In this document: in pieces, positions 42,648 through 54,360 of the stretch
Position numbering within the stretch: position 1 is the stretch's first letter
Layout: each line of letters starts with the position of its first letter
NCBI GenBank assembly: GCA_965240325.2
Contig: OZ251229.1
Coordinates: 1,426,001-1,490,000, forward strand
Direction of reading: 5' to 3'
DNA length: 64,000 bases
Origin: Rebecca billardiae RCC1528
Lineage: Eukaryota; Haptophyta
Translations under genes and position numbers: made by a program
Notes under the pieces: model-generated
What the model was told of the DNA's origin: nothing
Seen by the model: the letters and a program-made list of their open reading frames with translations, nothing else
Database searches by the model: none

Positions 42648-43389
42648 CGCCCCCCACGTGCGATCGGGCCCACCTCTGTTGTTTTGCGTCGGTGACGGGG
42701 CCGCGACGGCCGACGACTCGACGCTCGCGAGCATCTTCAATAATCTATGATCATCATCAGGGTTACTACGTGAAGCGGTAGAATAGAATTTCATTTACGA
42801 GCATTGATACGACGCGGTGCAACGTGAAGCGGTTTTTTTTTAAGATACGACGCGGTCTAATGACCCATTGTTCATACATGTACAGCATGAATGGGTCGTC
42901 ATAAACGGCGGGCGGCTCATTTATGACCAGACCGGGCCCTGGGTGATTGATGATCAGAACCCGCAAAAGCTAGCGGCAGTCCAGCACACAAGTAATGAAT
43001 TAATAACAAGCGCAGTCCAGCACACAAGTAATGAACTAATGGCCCGCGGTGCCGGCTGGCTATCTAGATACGTCGTCATCGCTCCTTGATGACCTTGCGG
43101 CAATCTCATTGGCTGGAAAAATCGCTTGTAACGGTTCGTTACGTTATGGATCCTAAAGGGCGTGAAGTTTTTTGGACGGGCGTCACTCCAATATGAACTT
43201 GTCGTGGGCGCGACCTTTGTCGCCGGATGGATACCTCTAGTGCGGTCTCAAAATTCGAAACTCGGTCTCCTCCAGCCCTGAAAATCGTCCCCCGTCCCTT
43301 TTTTCTTGATCAAAGATCTTTTTGAAACGTGGTTCGGGCCCGCTGGTGCGGGCTCCACGCTGCGCGCTCCGCCCTGCACCGCGGGCCAT

Positions 43390-43670
43390 TAATTCTATAT
43401 GCTGATTAGTATTATTTTTATAAATTGACACAGGCACGAGCCCGTGAGGGGCGCCGAGGCTGGCTCCTGATGATTCGTCGTCTGTCGTGGGCGTGGCCGT
43501 ACTACTGACTGGTCGAACCGGGCAGCTTGCACTTGCAGCAGACGCAGTGGCAGTGGTGTGAGCTCGCACGTGTCATCATTGATTATCAATTATTTGATTT
43601 AATTTTTCACATATTTTTTTAAAACAATGACGATTATTCAGTCGCGCGTCAGACTCGTCGCTGCCTACCA
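43390..43670. other. Short spacer downstream of the C2 gene
   Basis: An A+T-rich 3' flank with TTTGATTTAATTTTTCACATA near 43595. No gene was seen. Confidence 0.35.
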
Positions 43671-46600
43671 CTACCAGTCGTCCCCGCTACCGAAGTAGTC
43701 GTCGGGCAGCTCGTCGCGTAGGACGCGCATCGGCAGGTAGTGCGTCTCCGTCCGGTCCACGTGCGCGTCCTGCGCGCCGAATCAGCCGCGAAGGCCGGGC
43801 GGGCGTGGGCGCGTGCGATCGTCAGCGGTGCGTGCGCTCTCCCGGCGCGCGGGGTGCGTGAGACGCTACGCTGCGAGGGCGGGCTGGCCGCCAGTCCGTC
43901 GCTGCGCACCTTGCATGCCTCGTTGAACTCGTCGAACTTCGCCATGAGGTCGGCGAGCTGCTTGAACGCGCTGATGGCGTAGCACAGCGTCGGGTTCCGC
44001 TCGTGCGCAGCAATGCCCGGCGCCAAGTCCGTGCGCGCGCCGTGCGCATCTGCCGCCTCCGTCGAGTTGCCCCGGCCCGGCGGTGGCGGCGAGACGGCGC
44101 GCGTGGCCGCCGCGCGCGCCGAGGAGGCCGGCGCCGGCGCGCCGCCACGCGCGATGCGAGCACCCAGATCCTGCGCGGATCTGCGCTGGATCTCAATGTG
44201 CTGCTGCTGGACCTGCGCACCGCGCCGCACGGCCGCGGGGCGTCCGCGCGGTCGGTCGGACGAGTCGGCTCAGCGGGCGCAGAGCAGCGCGCCAGGAGCG
44301 GCCGGGCAGGGAAGCGGGTGCGAGCTGGCGGCCGGGGCGCGGGGCGCGCACGCGCGGCGCGGCCCCCGCCACGCGCGCACCTGCTCGATCCTTCGCGCGT
44401 ACAGCGAGGCGAGCATGAGCGGCACCACGCCCGCGCCGTTGGGCGGGAAGAAGCCGATTGTGTGCTGCCCTCGCTTCACCACCTGCTCGCACGGGGCGGG
44501 CACAGGCGCGGAGCGAGGGCGCGGCGGGGGGCGCGGGCGGGGCGGAGGCGGCGGGTGAGGGCGGGATGGCGAGGGGTCGCCGCTCACGCCGCAGGCCCGC
44601 CCTTGCTCGGGGCGCGGGAGGCGCTCCACGGGGCGCGCTGCCCGCCCACCCGCCGGACGGCGACCCCGCCCCCACCCGCGCGAGCGCGCCGGCCGGCGCG
44701 GGCGGCATGCGCCGCGCACGTGCGGTGGCCGTGCGCACCTTGAAGACGACGAGGTGGAGGAACACGGAGCGCACGTGGTGGCACCAGTGCAGCAGCAGCC
44801 GCTCGAACTGGCCCTCGCCGGACAGCCACATCAGCAGCGTCGAGCGCGCCTCCTCGGAAAACATGTGCAAGTGGTTGTGCAGGAAGATCAGAGTCCTGCA
44901 CGCGCGCGCCAACCCCGGGCGGCGCGCGGGCGGGGGCGGCCGCGGCGGATCAGCGAGCTGTCGGGCGGCCGGCGCGAGCGCGAGCGCGCGCTCTCGCGCT
45001 CGCGCATCGAGAGGGCGGGCGCCGGGGCGGCGGCGGCGGCGCGCGCGCACCAGGTGAGGATCTTAAAGTGGTCGACCGAGAGCAGCGTCTTGAAGCGGCG
45101 CAGCAGCAGCTCGTGGTCAAACGACGAGGGCAGCGGCGCGCCTCGCTCCTGCAGCGAGAAGAGCCACAGGGAGAGATGGTCGAGCCCGGCCGCGACGGAC
45201 GGCGGCCGGTGCGCGTTGAGCTTGCGCAGCGTGATGGCGAGGAAGGGCTGGATGAGCCGCTCGTTCGCGAGCATCGCGAGCGCGCACTGCTGCATCGACT
45301 CTGGCCAGTGCGTCACGTTGCGCCGCCGCATCTCGAGCAGCAGCGCGCGCATCAGCCGGTCATACCCCGGGATCAGATCCCACGGGATCGGCGCGTCTGG
45401 AGATCCCATCGAGCGCACGAGCGACACCCACTGCGAGACGAAGGTGAAGAAGCAGTGCCCGCGCTTCGAGATGCGCTGCCGCCAGTACCCGTCCGCCTCG
45501 AGCCACGCCTCGCGCTGCTGCCGCTGCGTCGCCTGCTGCGGCAGCTCGGCGATGGAGTCCCAGAGCTTGCACCAGTAGTCGGCGCCGCCCCACTCGACCG
45601 GAGCAAAGCCGCCGCTGCCGGTCGACGAGCGCGAGTTGTAGCCCGGCGGGGGCGAGGGGCACTCCGAGCCCCAGTCGTCGGCGGGCCAGCTGCCGCCGAG
45701 GCCGCCGCCGAGCATGAACGCCGCGAAGGACTGCTGCTGCTGCATCTGCTGCTGCAGCTGCTGCCGCTGCTGCTGCTCGGGCGTGCGCACCGCGTGCGGC
45801 GGAGGCGCGCCGAGGGCAGGCGGCACCTCGACGCGCACCGCTGCGGGGCGCTGGCGCTCGAACGCGCCGGCCCACGCGACGGCGGTGCTCAGCGGCGCCT
45901 CCGCGCCGCCTCCATCGCCGCCGCCGCCCTCCTTACCCTCCGCCGCCTCCGCGGGCCGCGAGGGCATCAGGTGTACAGGCGGGTGCATCGGCGCGGTCGC
46001 GGACGGCGGCGGCACGGGCGAAGGCGGCGCGGCGCTGCTGCTGTCGGGGCTCTCGCCGCGCGCGGCGGCGGCGGCGCCGCCCGTCGGCGGCGTCGCCGCC
46101 GCGCCCGCGCCGCGCCCGGGCCCGAGCAGCGACTGCGGCGGCGTGGGCGGCGGCGTGGGCGGCGGCGACGCTGAGTGCGACGAGCGCTGCGCTGAGCCGC
46201 CGCCGCCGCCGCCGCCGCTGCTGCCGCTGCCCGTGGAGAGGCGCAGCCGGTCGCACGCGACGCCGGGGAGCGAGGTGAGCCCCGAGATGCTCTCCTCGAG
46301 CCCCGGCGCCGCCGCCATCTCGCGCTCGGGCAGCAGCGCGCCCAGCAGCATCTCGCGGAACTCGGGCAGCCTGAAGTAGGCGACGGCGAGCACCTGCGCG
46401 CAGAAGAGGCGCACCTCGTTCGAGACGGCGCGCCTGTTGAGCTTGACGATCACGTAGTGCACCGTGTCGAGCAGGACGCGGCGGTACCACGTGACGAACT
46501 CGGCGTACGAGGTCGAGTGCCCGTTCGTGTTCCCGCAGTCCACGCAGCCGCCCACGCTCAGCTCGCCGCGCGTCATCAGCTGGTAGATGACCGCAAAGTG

Positions 46601-47865
46601 CAGCTGCTGCGTCGCAAACGGCACCGCGTCCACGTGCTGCAGCAGGTACGACCAGAGCTTGAGGAAGAGCTGCTGCGTCCAGAGCAGCGTGCCCTGGTCG
46701 CGGTAGACGAACGAGGTGGTCGACTGCTTGTGCGACTTGCCCAGCAGCTGCGAGATCCGCGTGAGGAAGATCGCCACCTTGCGCAGCATCGACGAGCCCG
46801 CGCCGTCCGCGCCGTCGTGCAGCGTCTCGCTCAGCGCGCCCGCCGAGGAGGAGCGGCCGGCGTGCAGCAGCCGCGCGCCGGAGCCGGTGCGGCGGAGGCG
46901 CGCGGAGCCGGCGGGCGCGCTGTTCGAGCTCAGCCGGTCGGGCACCGACGCGATGCGCAGCATGCGCCGCGGCAGCGGCGCGCTGCCCGGGCCCGCGCCG
47001 CGGCCGGCGGCGGCGGCGCCGCCCACGCTCGCGGCGGCCGCGGCCGCGGCCGCGGCCGGCGAGACGGCTCGCCTCTCGGACGAGCCGGCGCACGGGTTGG
47101 CGGCGCGCGCGCCGTCGGGCAGCACCGAGCCGTCCGCGCCCGGCACGGGCTCGGGCATGTGCGCCTCCACCTCGTGCGCCATCGCCGCCGCGACCACCGC
47201 GGCCGCGCTGAGCGAGTGCGCGGCGCCAGCGCCCGCGCCGCCGCCCCCGCGTGTGCGTGAGAGGCGCGTGCCGTCGATCGAGCTGTTGAGGCGCGCGGCG
47301 TGCGGGATGGCGGCGTCGAACTTGCTCGCCGTCGCCGCGTCCATGTGCGCCTTCATCAGCGCCTGCACGAGCATGTGCAGCTGCCGCGCCTCGGGCGGCA
47401 GCTGCAGGTCCTCTGCAGGCGCGCGCGCGGAGCCGACCGGCTGGCTGGGCAGCCGCGGCAGCGAGGACACGCAGTGCGCGTGCACGACGGGCGGCTCGAA
47501 GCCCGTGCCGCTGCCGGGCGTGGGCACGGGCACGTCCTCCGCCGAGAGCACCATCGGCGACGCGGGCATCACGCCGCGCTCCGTGTAGAAGCCGTGCTCG
47601 AGCTGCATGAGCTGCGGCCCGTTCCGGATGCGCACGACGCCGCGCACGACGCCGGTGCGCTGGCCGAGCGTCCACAGCGGCTCGTCGAACGCGGCGGAGG
47701 AGACCTGCGTGTGCAGGCCGACGGCGGGCGTGTACACCTTCGCGAACGCGAGCCAGCACTCGCCCAGCATCACCGGGTTGTGCACGACGCCGCCAGCGCC
47801 CTCGTCGCCACCGGCAGCGCCGCCGCCGCCACCGCCGCCCCCGCTGCCGCCGCCACTGCCGCCGC

Positions 47866-47896
<31 letters not shown>

Positions 47897-49041
47897 GCCC
47901 CGGCGGTGGATGTCGCGCACGCACCACACGCGGATGTGCAGCGAGTCCGCCGCGAAGTTGGACGACGTCGTCGAGAGGCACACCTCGCCCTCCGCTCCCT
48001 CGTCAAACTCGCCCGCCTCGAGGGCGGGCCGTCCCGTGTCCGAGCGGCGCCGCCGCATCTCGCGGTGGAACTCGGCGGGCTCCACCTTGGCGTGGAGCTG
48101 CTCCTCGCGCGAGCACTCCGTCTGCGTCGTGTGCACCTCCGCCGACGTGTAAAACTTGCCGTGCAGCCCGACCGCCTGCGCGGGCGGCGCAGCGGCAGGC
48201 ACGCGGGTGCGCGCACGGCGCGCCACCGAGCGCGCGGTGTCAGACGCGCGGCGCCGCGCGCGGCGAGGGCACGCGCGGGCTACACGGGCGCGCGGCATCG
48301 CCGCCACATGCACGAGCGCCGCACACCGCGCGGCCTGCTGCGCCGCCCGCGCAGCCCACCCGCCGCCCGCGGCGCGCGCGCAGCACGCACCCGCGAGAGC
48401 TGCACTGTCACAGAGGGCATGCTCACGCCGAGCGAGCAGAGCTGCTGCATGCGGATGTTGAGCGAGACGCGCCCGGCCGGCCGGCCGTAGCCGTCCGAGA
48501 GCGGCAGGTCGAAGAGCATCGGCGCCGTCGCGATCTCGTACAGCGTCAGCCGCACCGAGCCGATCGGCTCGTCGCCAAGAATCGGCGAGCGGTGGAAGAC
48601 CTGCACGACGAGCGACTGCTCGCGCAGGGCCTCGGCGGACGCCTTGTACAAGAAGACGCGCTCAAAGTCCCAGCGCGGGTTGCGCGTGCGCGGGCGCAGG
48701 TCCGTTTGGAACGCGATCATCGGCGTCCCGTCCGTGTGCGTCGCCGACGCGGCCGCGGCGCGCGATGCGGCCGCAGGTCCCCTGTAGCCCCAGAGGCAGC
48801 GCGCGAAGGCGTCGGTCGAGCCGAGCAGCCCCTTGGCGGGGAGCGAGCGCGCCTTGACCACGCGGAGCCACACGTCGAAGCGGAGCGGGCGCAGGGCCTC
48901 GCTGCTGTGGAAGCCCATGGGATGGAGCAGCGGAGCGTGCTGCGCGCTCACAGGGCCGGCGCCGCCGCTGCTGACGCTGCCGCCATCCAGCGGCTTGTGC
49001 GCGCCAGACGGCTCAGTCGGCGCGCTCGAGTTGACGCACAT
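43671..49041 (-). CDS. Large C2-domain protein with C-terminal helical region (DUF1765-like)
   Basis: Six exons (49041-48391, 48175-45051, 44895-44739, 44482-44381, 44212-43910, 43769-43671) give 1478 residues in perfect frame; all five introns start GTGCG. Exon 1 has a C2 domain (about 55-217): LRFDVWLRVVKARSLPAKGL, NPRWDFERVFLY, LVVQVFHRSPILGDEPIGSV; such domains bind membranes, often with Ca2+. The large second exon alternates low-complexity loops (Gly, Ala and Gln runs) with ordered helices such as TQQLFLKLWSYLLQHVDAVP and FVTWYRRVLLDTVHYVIVKL. From about 1170 helical repeats cross three introns: FKILTW|TLIFLHNHLHMFSEEAR, LLLHWCHHVRSVFLHLVVFK. This resembles the DUF1765 region of fungal and protist proteins of unknown function (from recall). 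The first Met of the C2-containing frame near 49041 is the chosen start. The role is unknown, probably at membranes. Confidence 0.75.
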
Positions 49042-50580
49042 GGGCCTCACCCCGACCTTCGGCCCACCAGCCGCCTCCGGGCAGGCAGGCCGCGTCCCGA
49101 CGGCTGCGCACGAGCTCTGCGTGATGCACGCCGCCCTTGTCGCAAAGGGTCTTGTCGTCGCCAAGCACGGCTCTTTGTGACCAAGGCCTACCCTACTTGC
49201 TTGGTTCCCGTGTAAGACCGGCAAGGGCCGTCTCAGGTTCCAAGATGCGAACTGCAGCCCGCTCGCTTCCGCGTGGTCCGCCGCTCGCGCAGAGGGCTGC
49301 GGCTGGAACGGGGCACCTTTGACATCGGTGCGGATGATGAGTACAAGCCACATGGCACGACAACAGCCAATGAGCGCGGGCCGAGCGAAGCCTCGAGGAG
49401 GCCCAGGCAGAGGGCCGGGGGCGAGATCCTCAATGTGGGTGTCCGCGGGTGCGCTCATTCTATAAATCATCTCATCTATCTACCGTCCAAGTTGATGTCG
49501 CTTCAGTTCCGCCGCGGTGTTCAGAACCTAGGGACCACGTGATTACGCCAGAATATTTGTATGGGACGGTCATATATATAATCAATGTGGTTATGGCGGA
49601 TACCGTGTGGCCGAATAATGTTTGTGATGGTTGCAAGTATATTTGCAAAGAGGGGACACCAGGAATCCCACCAAGTTGATGAGGTGGCTGCTGTAGGGCC
49701 CACCCGTGAACCAGTGCTCACCTTATGAAGACGGTTCAGCAATCAGCGACGATCAACACTATGATGATGAATATGCTGCTCATTTTACCCATCAGTGCCC
49801 ATCACATTGATGGCACCTGCACTCTGCACTCAATCTAAATACCGTGATACAATCTGCCCGATTACCCTATGGGTCTGGTGCAATCATAATTGCCTAATTG
49901 GCATAGTTGGTTCCGGAACTGAATATGAAAGTATATTCAAAAGCCGCATCAGCATGCCGCCGCTGCCAACCAGTCCACTGGGAAGAGCGGCGAACGCGCA
50001 CGCGGCCGACAAGAGCGCACGGGGACGGCTGGGCCAGCTGCTACCAGTGCCGGCAGTGGCTGGGCCTGCCATCTGACATCCGGTCCTGCACCCTCGCCCT
50101 CAACTCACTCTCATCACTGGGTCACAGCGGCTGCTGGAGCGGCGCACCAGGCGCGGCTGCCGCTCAGTACTGCCACGGTGCCAGACTGCAGCCGAGCACT
50201 AGTGAGCACTACTGCAGATCGCGCCGTACCCCCTAGCTGCTACTACGGTGCCGTAAGCGGTCGCATTCGTAAATGCTTGGATTAGCTCTGCGGAGCTCAG
50301 CCAAGTCCGCGCTCGGCGATGCTCCGAGTAACGGCTCGCAGTGACTGTTTACAGATGATGGAGTATCCGGCCAGCGTGCAGTCTCAGTGAGTGCTCGGAG
50401 CGTTGAGTGTGGGCTGCCAGAGAGTGCAGTCCCGAGTCCGCCTGGATCGACCCCGCCGAGACGACGGCGCTCCATCCGTGAGCGCGGCCACCGATCACAG
50501 ATGTCAATGCGTCGCAACCAACGGGCGCGCGCTGAAACCGATCACTCCGGGGCCAACCTTCCGAGGCAAGGCTGGCGGCG
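49042..50580. other. Gene-poor region
   Basis: Bases 49042-49480 are GC-rich 5' flank of the C2 gene. From about 49480 to 49960 the DNA is distinctly A+T-rich. Short frames have no support. There is no transposon end of the families seen elsewhere. Confidence 0.4.
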
Positions 50581-51107
50581 TGTGTGACGCGTCACGACGT
50601 GACGTCACGTCATGACGTCATGACGTGACGCGAAGAATGGCGTAACGTGACGCCCGGACAGCGCTCTGCCCACGCCTGGCACACCCGGACTCACAGTAGC
50701 CGCTACAGGCGGCTGCGTGCGCGCGCGCGCGCGCGCGCCGCGTCGGCGCCGCGGTGCCGGGCGGCGGTGCAGCCCTGCCCCCAACACCAGCTCGTGGATC
50801 CTCCAGCTCCACGGCCACATGGGTGCGGGAGCGGGAGCCCTCGCCTTTGGGCGACGAGCCCACCTCCTCTGTGCGGTCCGGCCAGCCGGTGACCCGCGGC
50901 GCACTCCCCTACGGGAAGCAGGGATTAGGGAACCCCGAAATGTCAACCCATTATAGCTAATGACACCAATTGCAAGAATACATGCGCACGTAACGGACGA
51001 AACGGTCCCCGCCAAAAGACGTGTTGCTATGACGCGTAAATTACGCGTAAAACGCATGACGTCATGACGTGACGCTAGAAATGGGCGTCATGACGCGTCA
51101 TAGCCCA
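50581..51107. mobile_element. About 0.5-kb element bounded by CRE-type palindromes (MITE-like)
   Basis: Both edges carry runs of TGACGTCA / TGACGCGTCA palindromes: 50583-50640 (GTCACGTCATGACGTCATGA) and 51005-51104 (GCATGACGTCATGACGTGAC, then GTCATGACGCGTCATAG). The outermost parts, TGTGACGCGTCACGACG on the left and TATGACGCGTCATGACG as the reverse of the right, look like terminal inverted repeats. The interior has a (GC)n tract at 50715-50737 and no gene. No clear target duplication was found. An alternative reading is a cluster of bZIP (CRE) binding sites. Confidence 0.5.
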
Positions 51108-52300
51108 GGCCTGCTTCCGAGACTCTGACACTGAGCCTCGGACTCTGGTTGACCGTGGCCCGTGCAGTTGTCCGGGCCCGACTGCGGGCCGCGGACCGTT
51201 CCGGTTCCGTGCAGCCGCGCCCTCGATGACAATGGCTGTGAGCTTGTCCGTGCGGGTAGATGAGCGTGCACAATCGATCAGCTCGTACTGCATCAGTGCC
51301 AGAATACTCTGACAACAGGCTTTCCGGCTTCCGGGCGGCTCACTCTGTCAGCTCTGCAACCGCGCGTGAGTCACAGACACAGGGCGGCTGCTGTGCCGCG
51401 GCTCGGACGCGCCGGACACAGGCGCCGAGTGCCTCCAGAGTCCAGGCCGCCCGTCTTAGGCAGTTCAGAGTTCTGCCGCGGCGGCCGGACGGACTCGGGG
51501 CTGACGGAGCCGCGGATGATTGCCATGCGGCCGACATCTTGAGCAGTGATTGATGTCGCCGTGACCTCATCAGCATTATTGTGCCGCCCGTTCATATACG
51601 ACGTCCGCGCCGTGCCCGTGATTATTCCGTGTCGTAGTCCGACCATCAGCCGCAGGGCTTGGCAGTCCGTTCATCGTCCGCGCCGGCGCGGTAGTCAGGG
51701 CAGCGGCCGCCAATCATCCATGGTCGCAGCAATAATAATTCGTCATCATTTTGAGCGCGCAACGAAATCGCGCGAAACTTGTCTGTGCCCGCCCGGCCCC
51801 AGCTAGTACCCTGCCGGGCCCGGCGCTGGCACGGGCCGCACCAGCCGATGGCATATGCAGTATATAGCGCTATAGCCTGTATTGGCATCTCAGCGCTATA
51901 GGGCCTAGGCGCGGGCGCCACCCTGCCCACCCTCGCGGCCCAGGTGAGGCTAGCAAGTGGAGTGCTGCGCCCATGATGGAGCCGCGGCGCGGCCTCGCCT
52001 GCCCGCCACGGATGCGACTCGGCCGCGCTGACCGACGAGCCGTCCGCGCAGTGGCTCGGCCGTGCCCTGCGGCACACGCGCGGCGCGTGGTCAGAACGGA
52101 TCGCGCGGCGAGCGTGACGCTGGTCAGACGGCGAGAGTAAATCGCACGCGCTGCCACGTCACACGTACCAACACGTCGTCGTCGTCGTCATCCGTGCAGC
52201 GTGCTCCAGGAGCGTCGCGCCGCTGTCCTCCCCGGCGCCGCTGAGCCCGGCCGCCGGGCCGGCCCGTGCGCGCTCCGGCGCTGGCCGCCGCGCGACCCGG
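51108..52300. other. Gene-free spacer 3' of the lipase-maturation-like gene
   Basis: No supported gene. A pair of TAGCGCTATA palindromes lies at about 51865-51900, and a (GTC)n tract near 52172-52190. Confidence 0.4.
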
Positions 52301-54175
52301 TCACGGCGCCTCGCCGAGCGCGCGCAGCCGCGCCTCGAGCGCCGGCGCGTCGAGCAGCGGCGTGAGCGCGCGCACGTGCTCGCGCTCCCACCACACGCCC
52401 GTGCGCAGCGGCTGCGCGCCGAAGGTGTACCGGTACAGGTCGGCGACGATGCGCGTGGGCGGCGCGTCCGCTCCGCCCGCGTCGGCGGCCGCTCCGTCCG
52501 CACCGACGAACGGGTCGCCGCCGCGCCGCGCCAGCCGCGCGCGCACGCGCGCGTCGCCCTGCAGCAGCCTCAGCATCAGCCGCAGCAGCCACGGATGAGC
52601 GTCCGCGCGCGGCCGCAGGGGCACAAACCACATCTGCCAGTCGAGCCGGCAGTGGTACGGCGTGTAAACGGGCGGCGCGCGTCGTACCGGCCCCGGCTTC
52701 GCGGCGAAGACGTACTCGCGCCACTCCGTCGCCTCCCCCTGGTACGCGCGCGTCGCCGAGATCACAATCTCGAGCCGCTCGTCCGAGAGCGAGCCAAACG
52801 CGCCGTACGCGTTGCTCAGCCGGTACCGGTTGAAGCACGCGTTCATCTTCTGCCGCGAGGAGAGCAGGTTGCGGGCGGAGGGGAGCGAGAGGTAGGCGAG
52901 GGCCGCGCCGAGAGCGCCGTCCACCGCCGCGCGCACCGGCGTGTCGCGCAGCCGTGAGAGCCCCGCGAGCGCCGCGTGCCGAGCGCCGCCCGCGCCGGCG
53001 GCGCGGGTCGCGACGGCGGCGCCGCCGAGCACGGGCAGGTGCGCGATCGACCAGAAGTGGGGGCAGATCGTGAGCCAGTTGAGGAAGGCGAGGTTGCCGC
53101 AGAGGATGAGCACGCCCTGGAAGCCGATCTGCAGCCAGCCGTTCCACGCGCGCGCCGCCTCGAAGCCCCAGCGCCGGCCCGGCAGCAGCAGCAGCAGCGG
53201 CGCCGCGCTCTCCACCGCATGCGTGAACGCGGTCTCGGCGCGGTGCCACGCGCGCGGGAGCCAGCGGTGCATGACGGAGGCGAGCGGCGTTGGCAGCGGC
53301 TGCGTCTCGTAGAAGGTGTCCATCGCCGAGAGGTCTCGCCACTTGCGCTCGCCGGAGCGCCACTTGATCAGCCCGGCGCCCAGCATGATGCGCACGCACA
53401 GCCACCTGAAGGCCCACGCGCTCACAGCCGCCGGCGGCGCGCCCGGCGCGCCCAGGCTGGCAAAGGCGCAGAGCGCGCACGTCTCGAGCAGCTGCGACTC
53501 CCAGCCGTACCGGTAGAAGGGCGAGAGCACCGCCGCGTTCACGATCGACGCGTAAGCGCACCATAGCAGCGCGCACAGCAGCGCGCTGCCCCAGCCCAAG
53601 CTCGCGCCCACAGCCGCGAGCGCGGTGCCGGCCGCAGCTCCGATGACGGCGAGCACGTCGAGCGTGCGCCCGACGGTGTCGTCCTCGGCGGCATCGCCGT
53701 GGCCGCCCGCCCGCTGATCGCGCAACGCGCGCGCGAGCGGCCACCACGCGAGCGTGAGCCGACCCCGGCACGCGCGCCACGGCGAGAAGTCGTAAGCGTC
53801 AGCGAGCTCGCGCTCGAGCAGGGGCTGGATCGGGGCGAGGCCGCGCGCGCCGATGAGCGCGCGATTTTGGCGGCGGGCGCCGACGCACGCGACGGTGGCG
53901 ACAAACCCGAGCGCGCGCGTGCACAGGTCGCGCGCGCCCGCGAGCTCGGGCACCGGGGCTGCGAGCGCCGCGGCTGCGCCGCCCACCGCCGCCGCCGCTG
54001 CGCCGAGCGACGCGCGCGGAGCCGCGCGAGAAGCGACCCGCCGCCGCGGCACTCGTGCGAGGCGAAGCGTGCCCCGTGCACACCCGACGTGCGGCAAGCT
54101 CGCCGCCGTGGTGCGCGTGGCGATGGCGGCGCTGAGTACCACAAGCGCCGCAGCGCGCGCCGCCGAGAGCGCCAT
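52301..54175 (-). CDS. Lipase maturation factor (LMF1/LMF2)-like membrane protein
   Basis: This single exon encodes 624 residues. Animal LMF1 is an ER membrane protein needed to fold dimeric lipases; LMF-like proteins also occur in algae and bacteria. Family blocks in order: ALIGARGLAPIQPLL, FYRYGWESQLLETCALCAF, FRWLCVRIMLGAGLIKWRSG, WRDLSAMDTFYETQPLPTPL, NLAFLNWLTICPHFW, YRLSNAYGAFGSLSDERLEI, ATEWREYVFAAKPGPV, YTPYHCRLDWQMWFVPL and ADLYRYTFG. Several hydrophobic segments lie between them. The N terminus (about 1-75) is unusual: a hydrophobic signal-like start, an Arg/Ala/Ser-rich stretch and a second hydrophobic stretch, resembling a plastid-targeting leader rather than the simple LMF1 start. 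Location (ER or plastid envelope) is therefore open. Confidence 0.9.
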   Translation of the reverse strand: MALSAARAAALVVLSAAIATRTTAASLPHVGCARGTLRLARVPRRRVASRAAPRASLGAAAAAVGGAAAALAAPVPELAGARDLCTRALGFVATVACVGARRQNRALIGARGLAPIQPLLERELADAYDFSPWRACRGRLTLAWWPLARALRDQRAGGHGDAAEDDTVGRTLDVLAVIGAAAGTALAAVGASLGWGSALLCALLWCAYASIVNAAVLSPFYRYGWESQLLETCALCAFASLGAPGAPPAAVSAWAFRWLCVRIMLGAGLIKWRSGERKWRDLSAMDTFYETQPLPTPLASVMHRWLPRAWHRAETAFTHAVESAAPLLLLLPGRRWGFEAARAWNGWLQIGFQGVLILCGNLAFLNWLTICPHFWSIAHLPVLGGAAVATRAAGAGGARHAALAGLSRLRDTPVRAAVDGALGAALAYLSLPSARNLLSSRQKMNACFNRYRLSNAYGAFGSLSDERLEIVISATRAYQGEATEWREYVFAAKPGPVRRAPPVYTPYHCRLDWQMWFVPLRPRADAHPWLLRLMLRLLQGDARVRARLARRGGDPFVGADGAAADAGGADAPPTRIVADLYRYTFGAQPLRTGVWWEREHVRALTPLLDAPALEARLRALGEAP

Positions 54176-54360
54176 CGCGATGACTGCGTCTGCCCTTCGC
54201 CGTCGGCGGTCGACGCCTGCTGAAAAGTTCGTTGCGCCTACTGCGCAGGTTTCCAGGGTTGGGCGGTTGGCCGTTTCTTTCTCCGCGTCCTGCGCCTTGC
54301 TCGCCGTCTCCCGTTGGACAAGCAGCTTCCGCGGGCGGCGCTAGCCCCCAGCCGCAGGCG
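54176..54360. promoter_or_regulatory. Divergent promoter, LMF-like / hypothetical gene
   Basis: 185 bases lie between divergent start codons. No recognisable core motif was seen. Confidence 0.35.

Larger units (their letters stand above)
40425..43389 (-). mobile_element. Family 1 mobile element, copy E, carrying an HTH-USP gene and a nested insertion
   Basis: It shares both termini with copy D (ATGACCGCGTTCCGCGGTCC at 40425; the reverse of ATGGCCCGCGGTGCAGGG at 43389). Without the 1.1-kb nested element its length is about 1.86 kb, like copy D. Between the gene and the left end lies copy-specific DNA with a direct repeat of AGTCCAGCACACAAGTAATG (42978 and 43016). Directly after the second repeat is a 14-base match to the family 1 left end (ATGGCCCGCGGTGC, 43039), perhaps a remnant of another copy. 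The flanks (cgttctata / taattctat) show no adjacent duplication. Confidence 0.8.
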
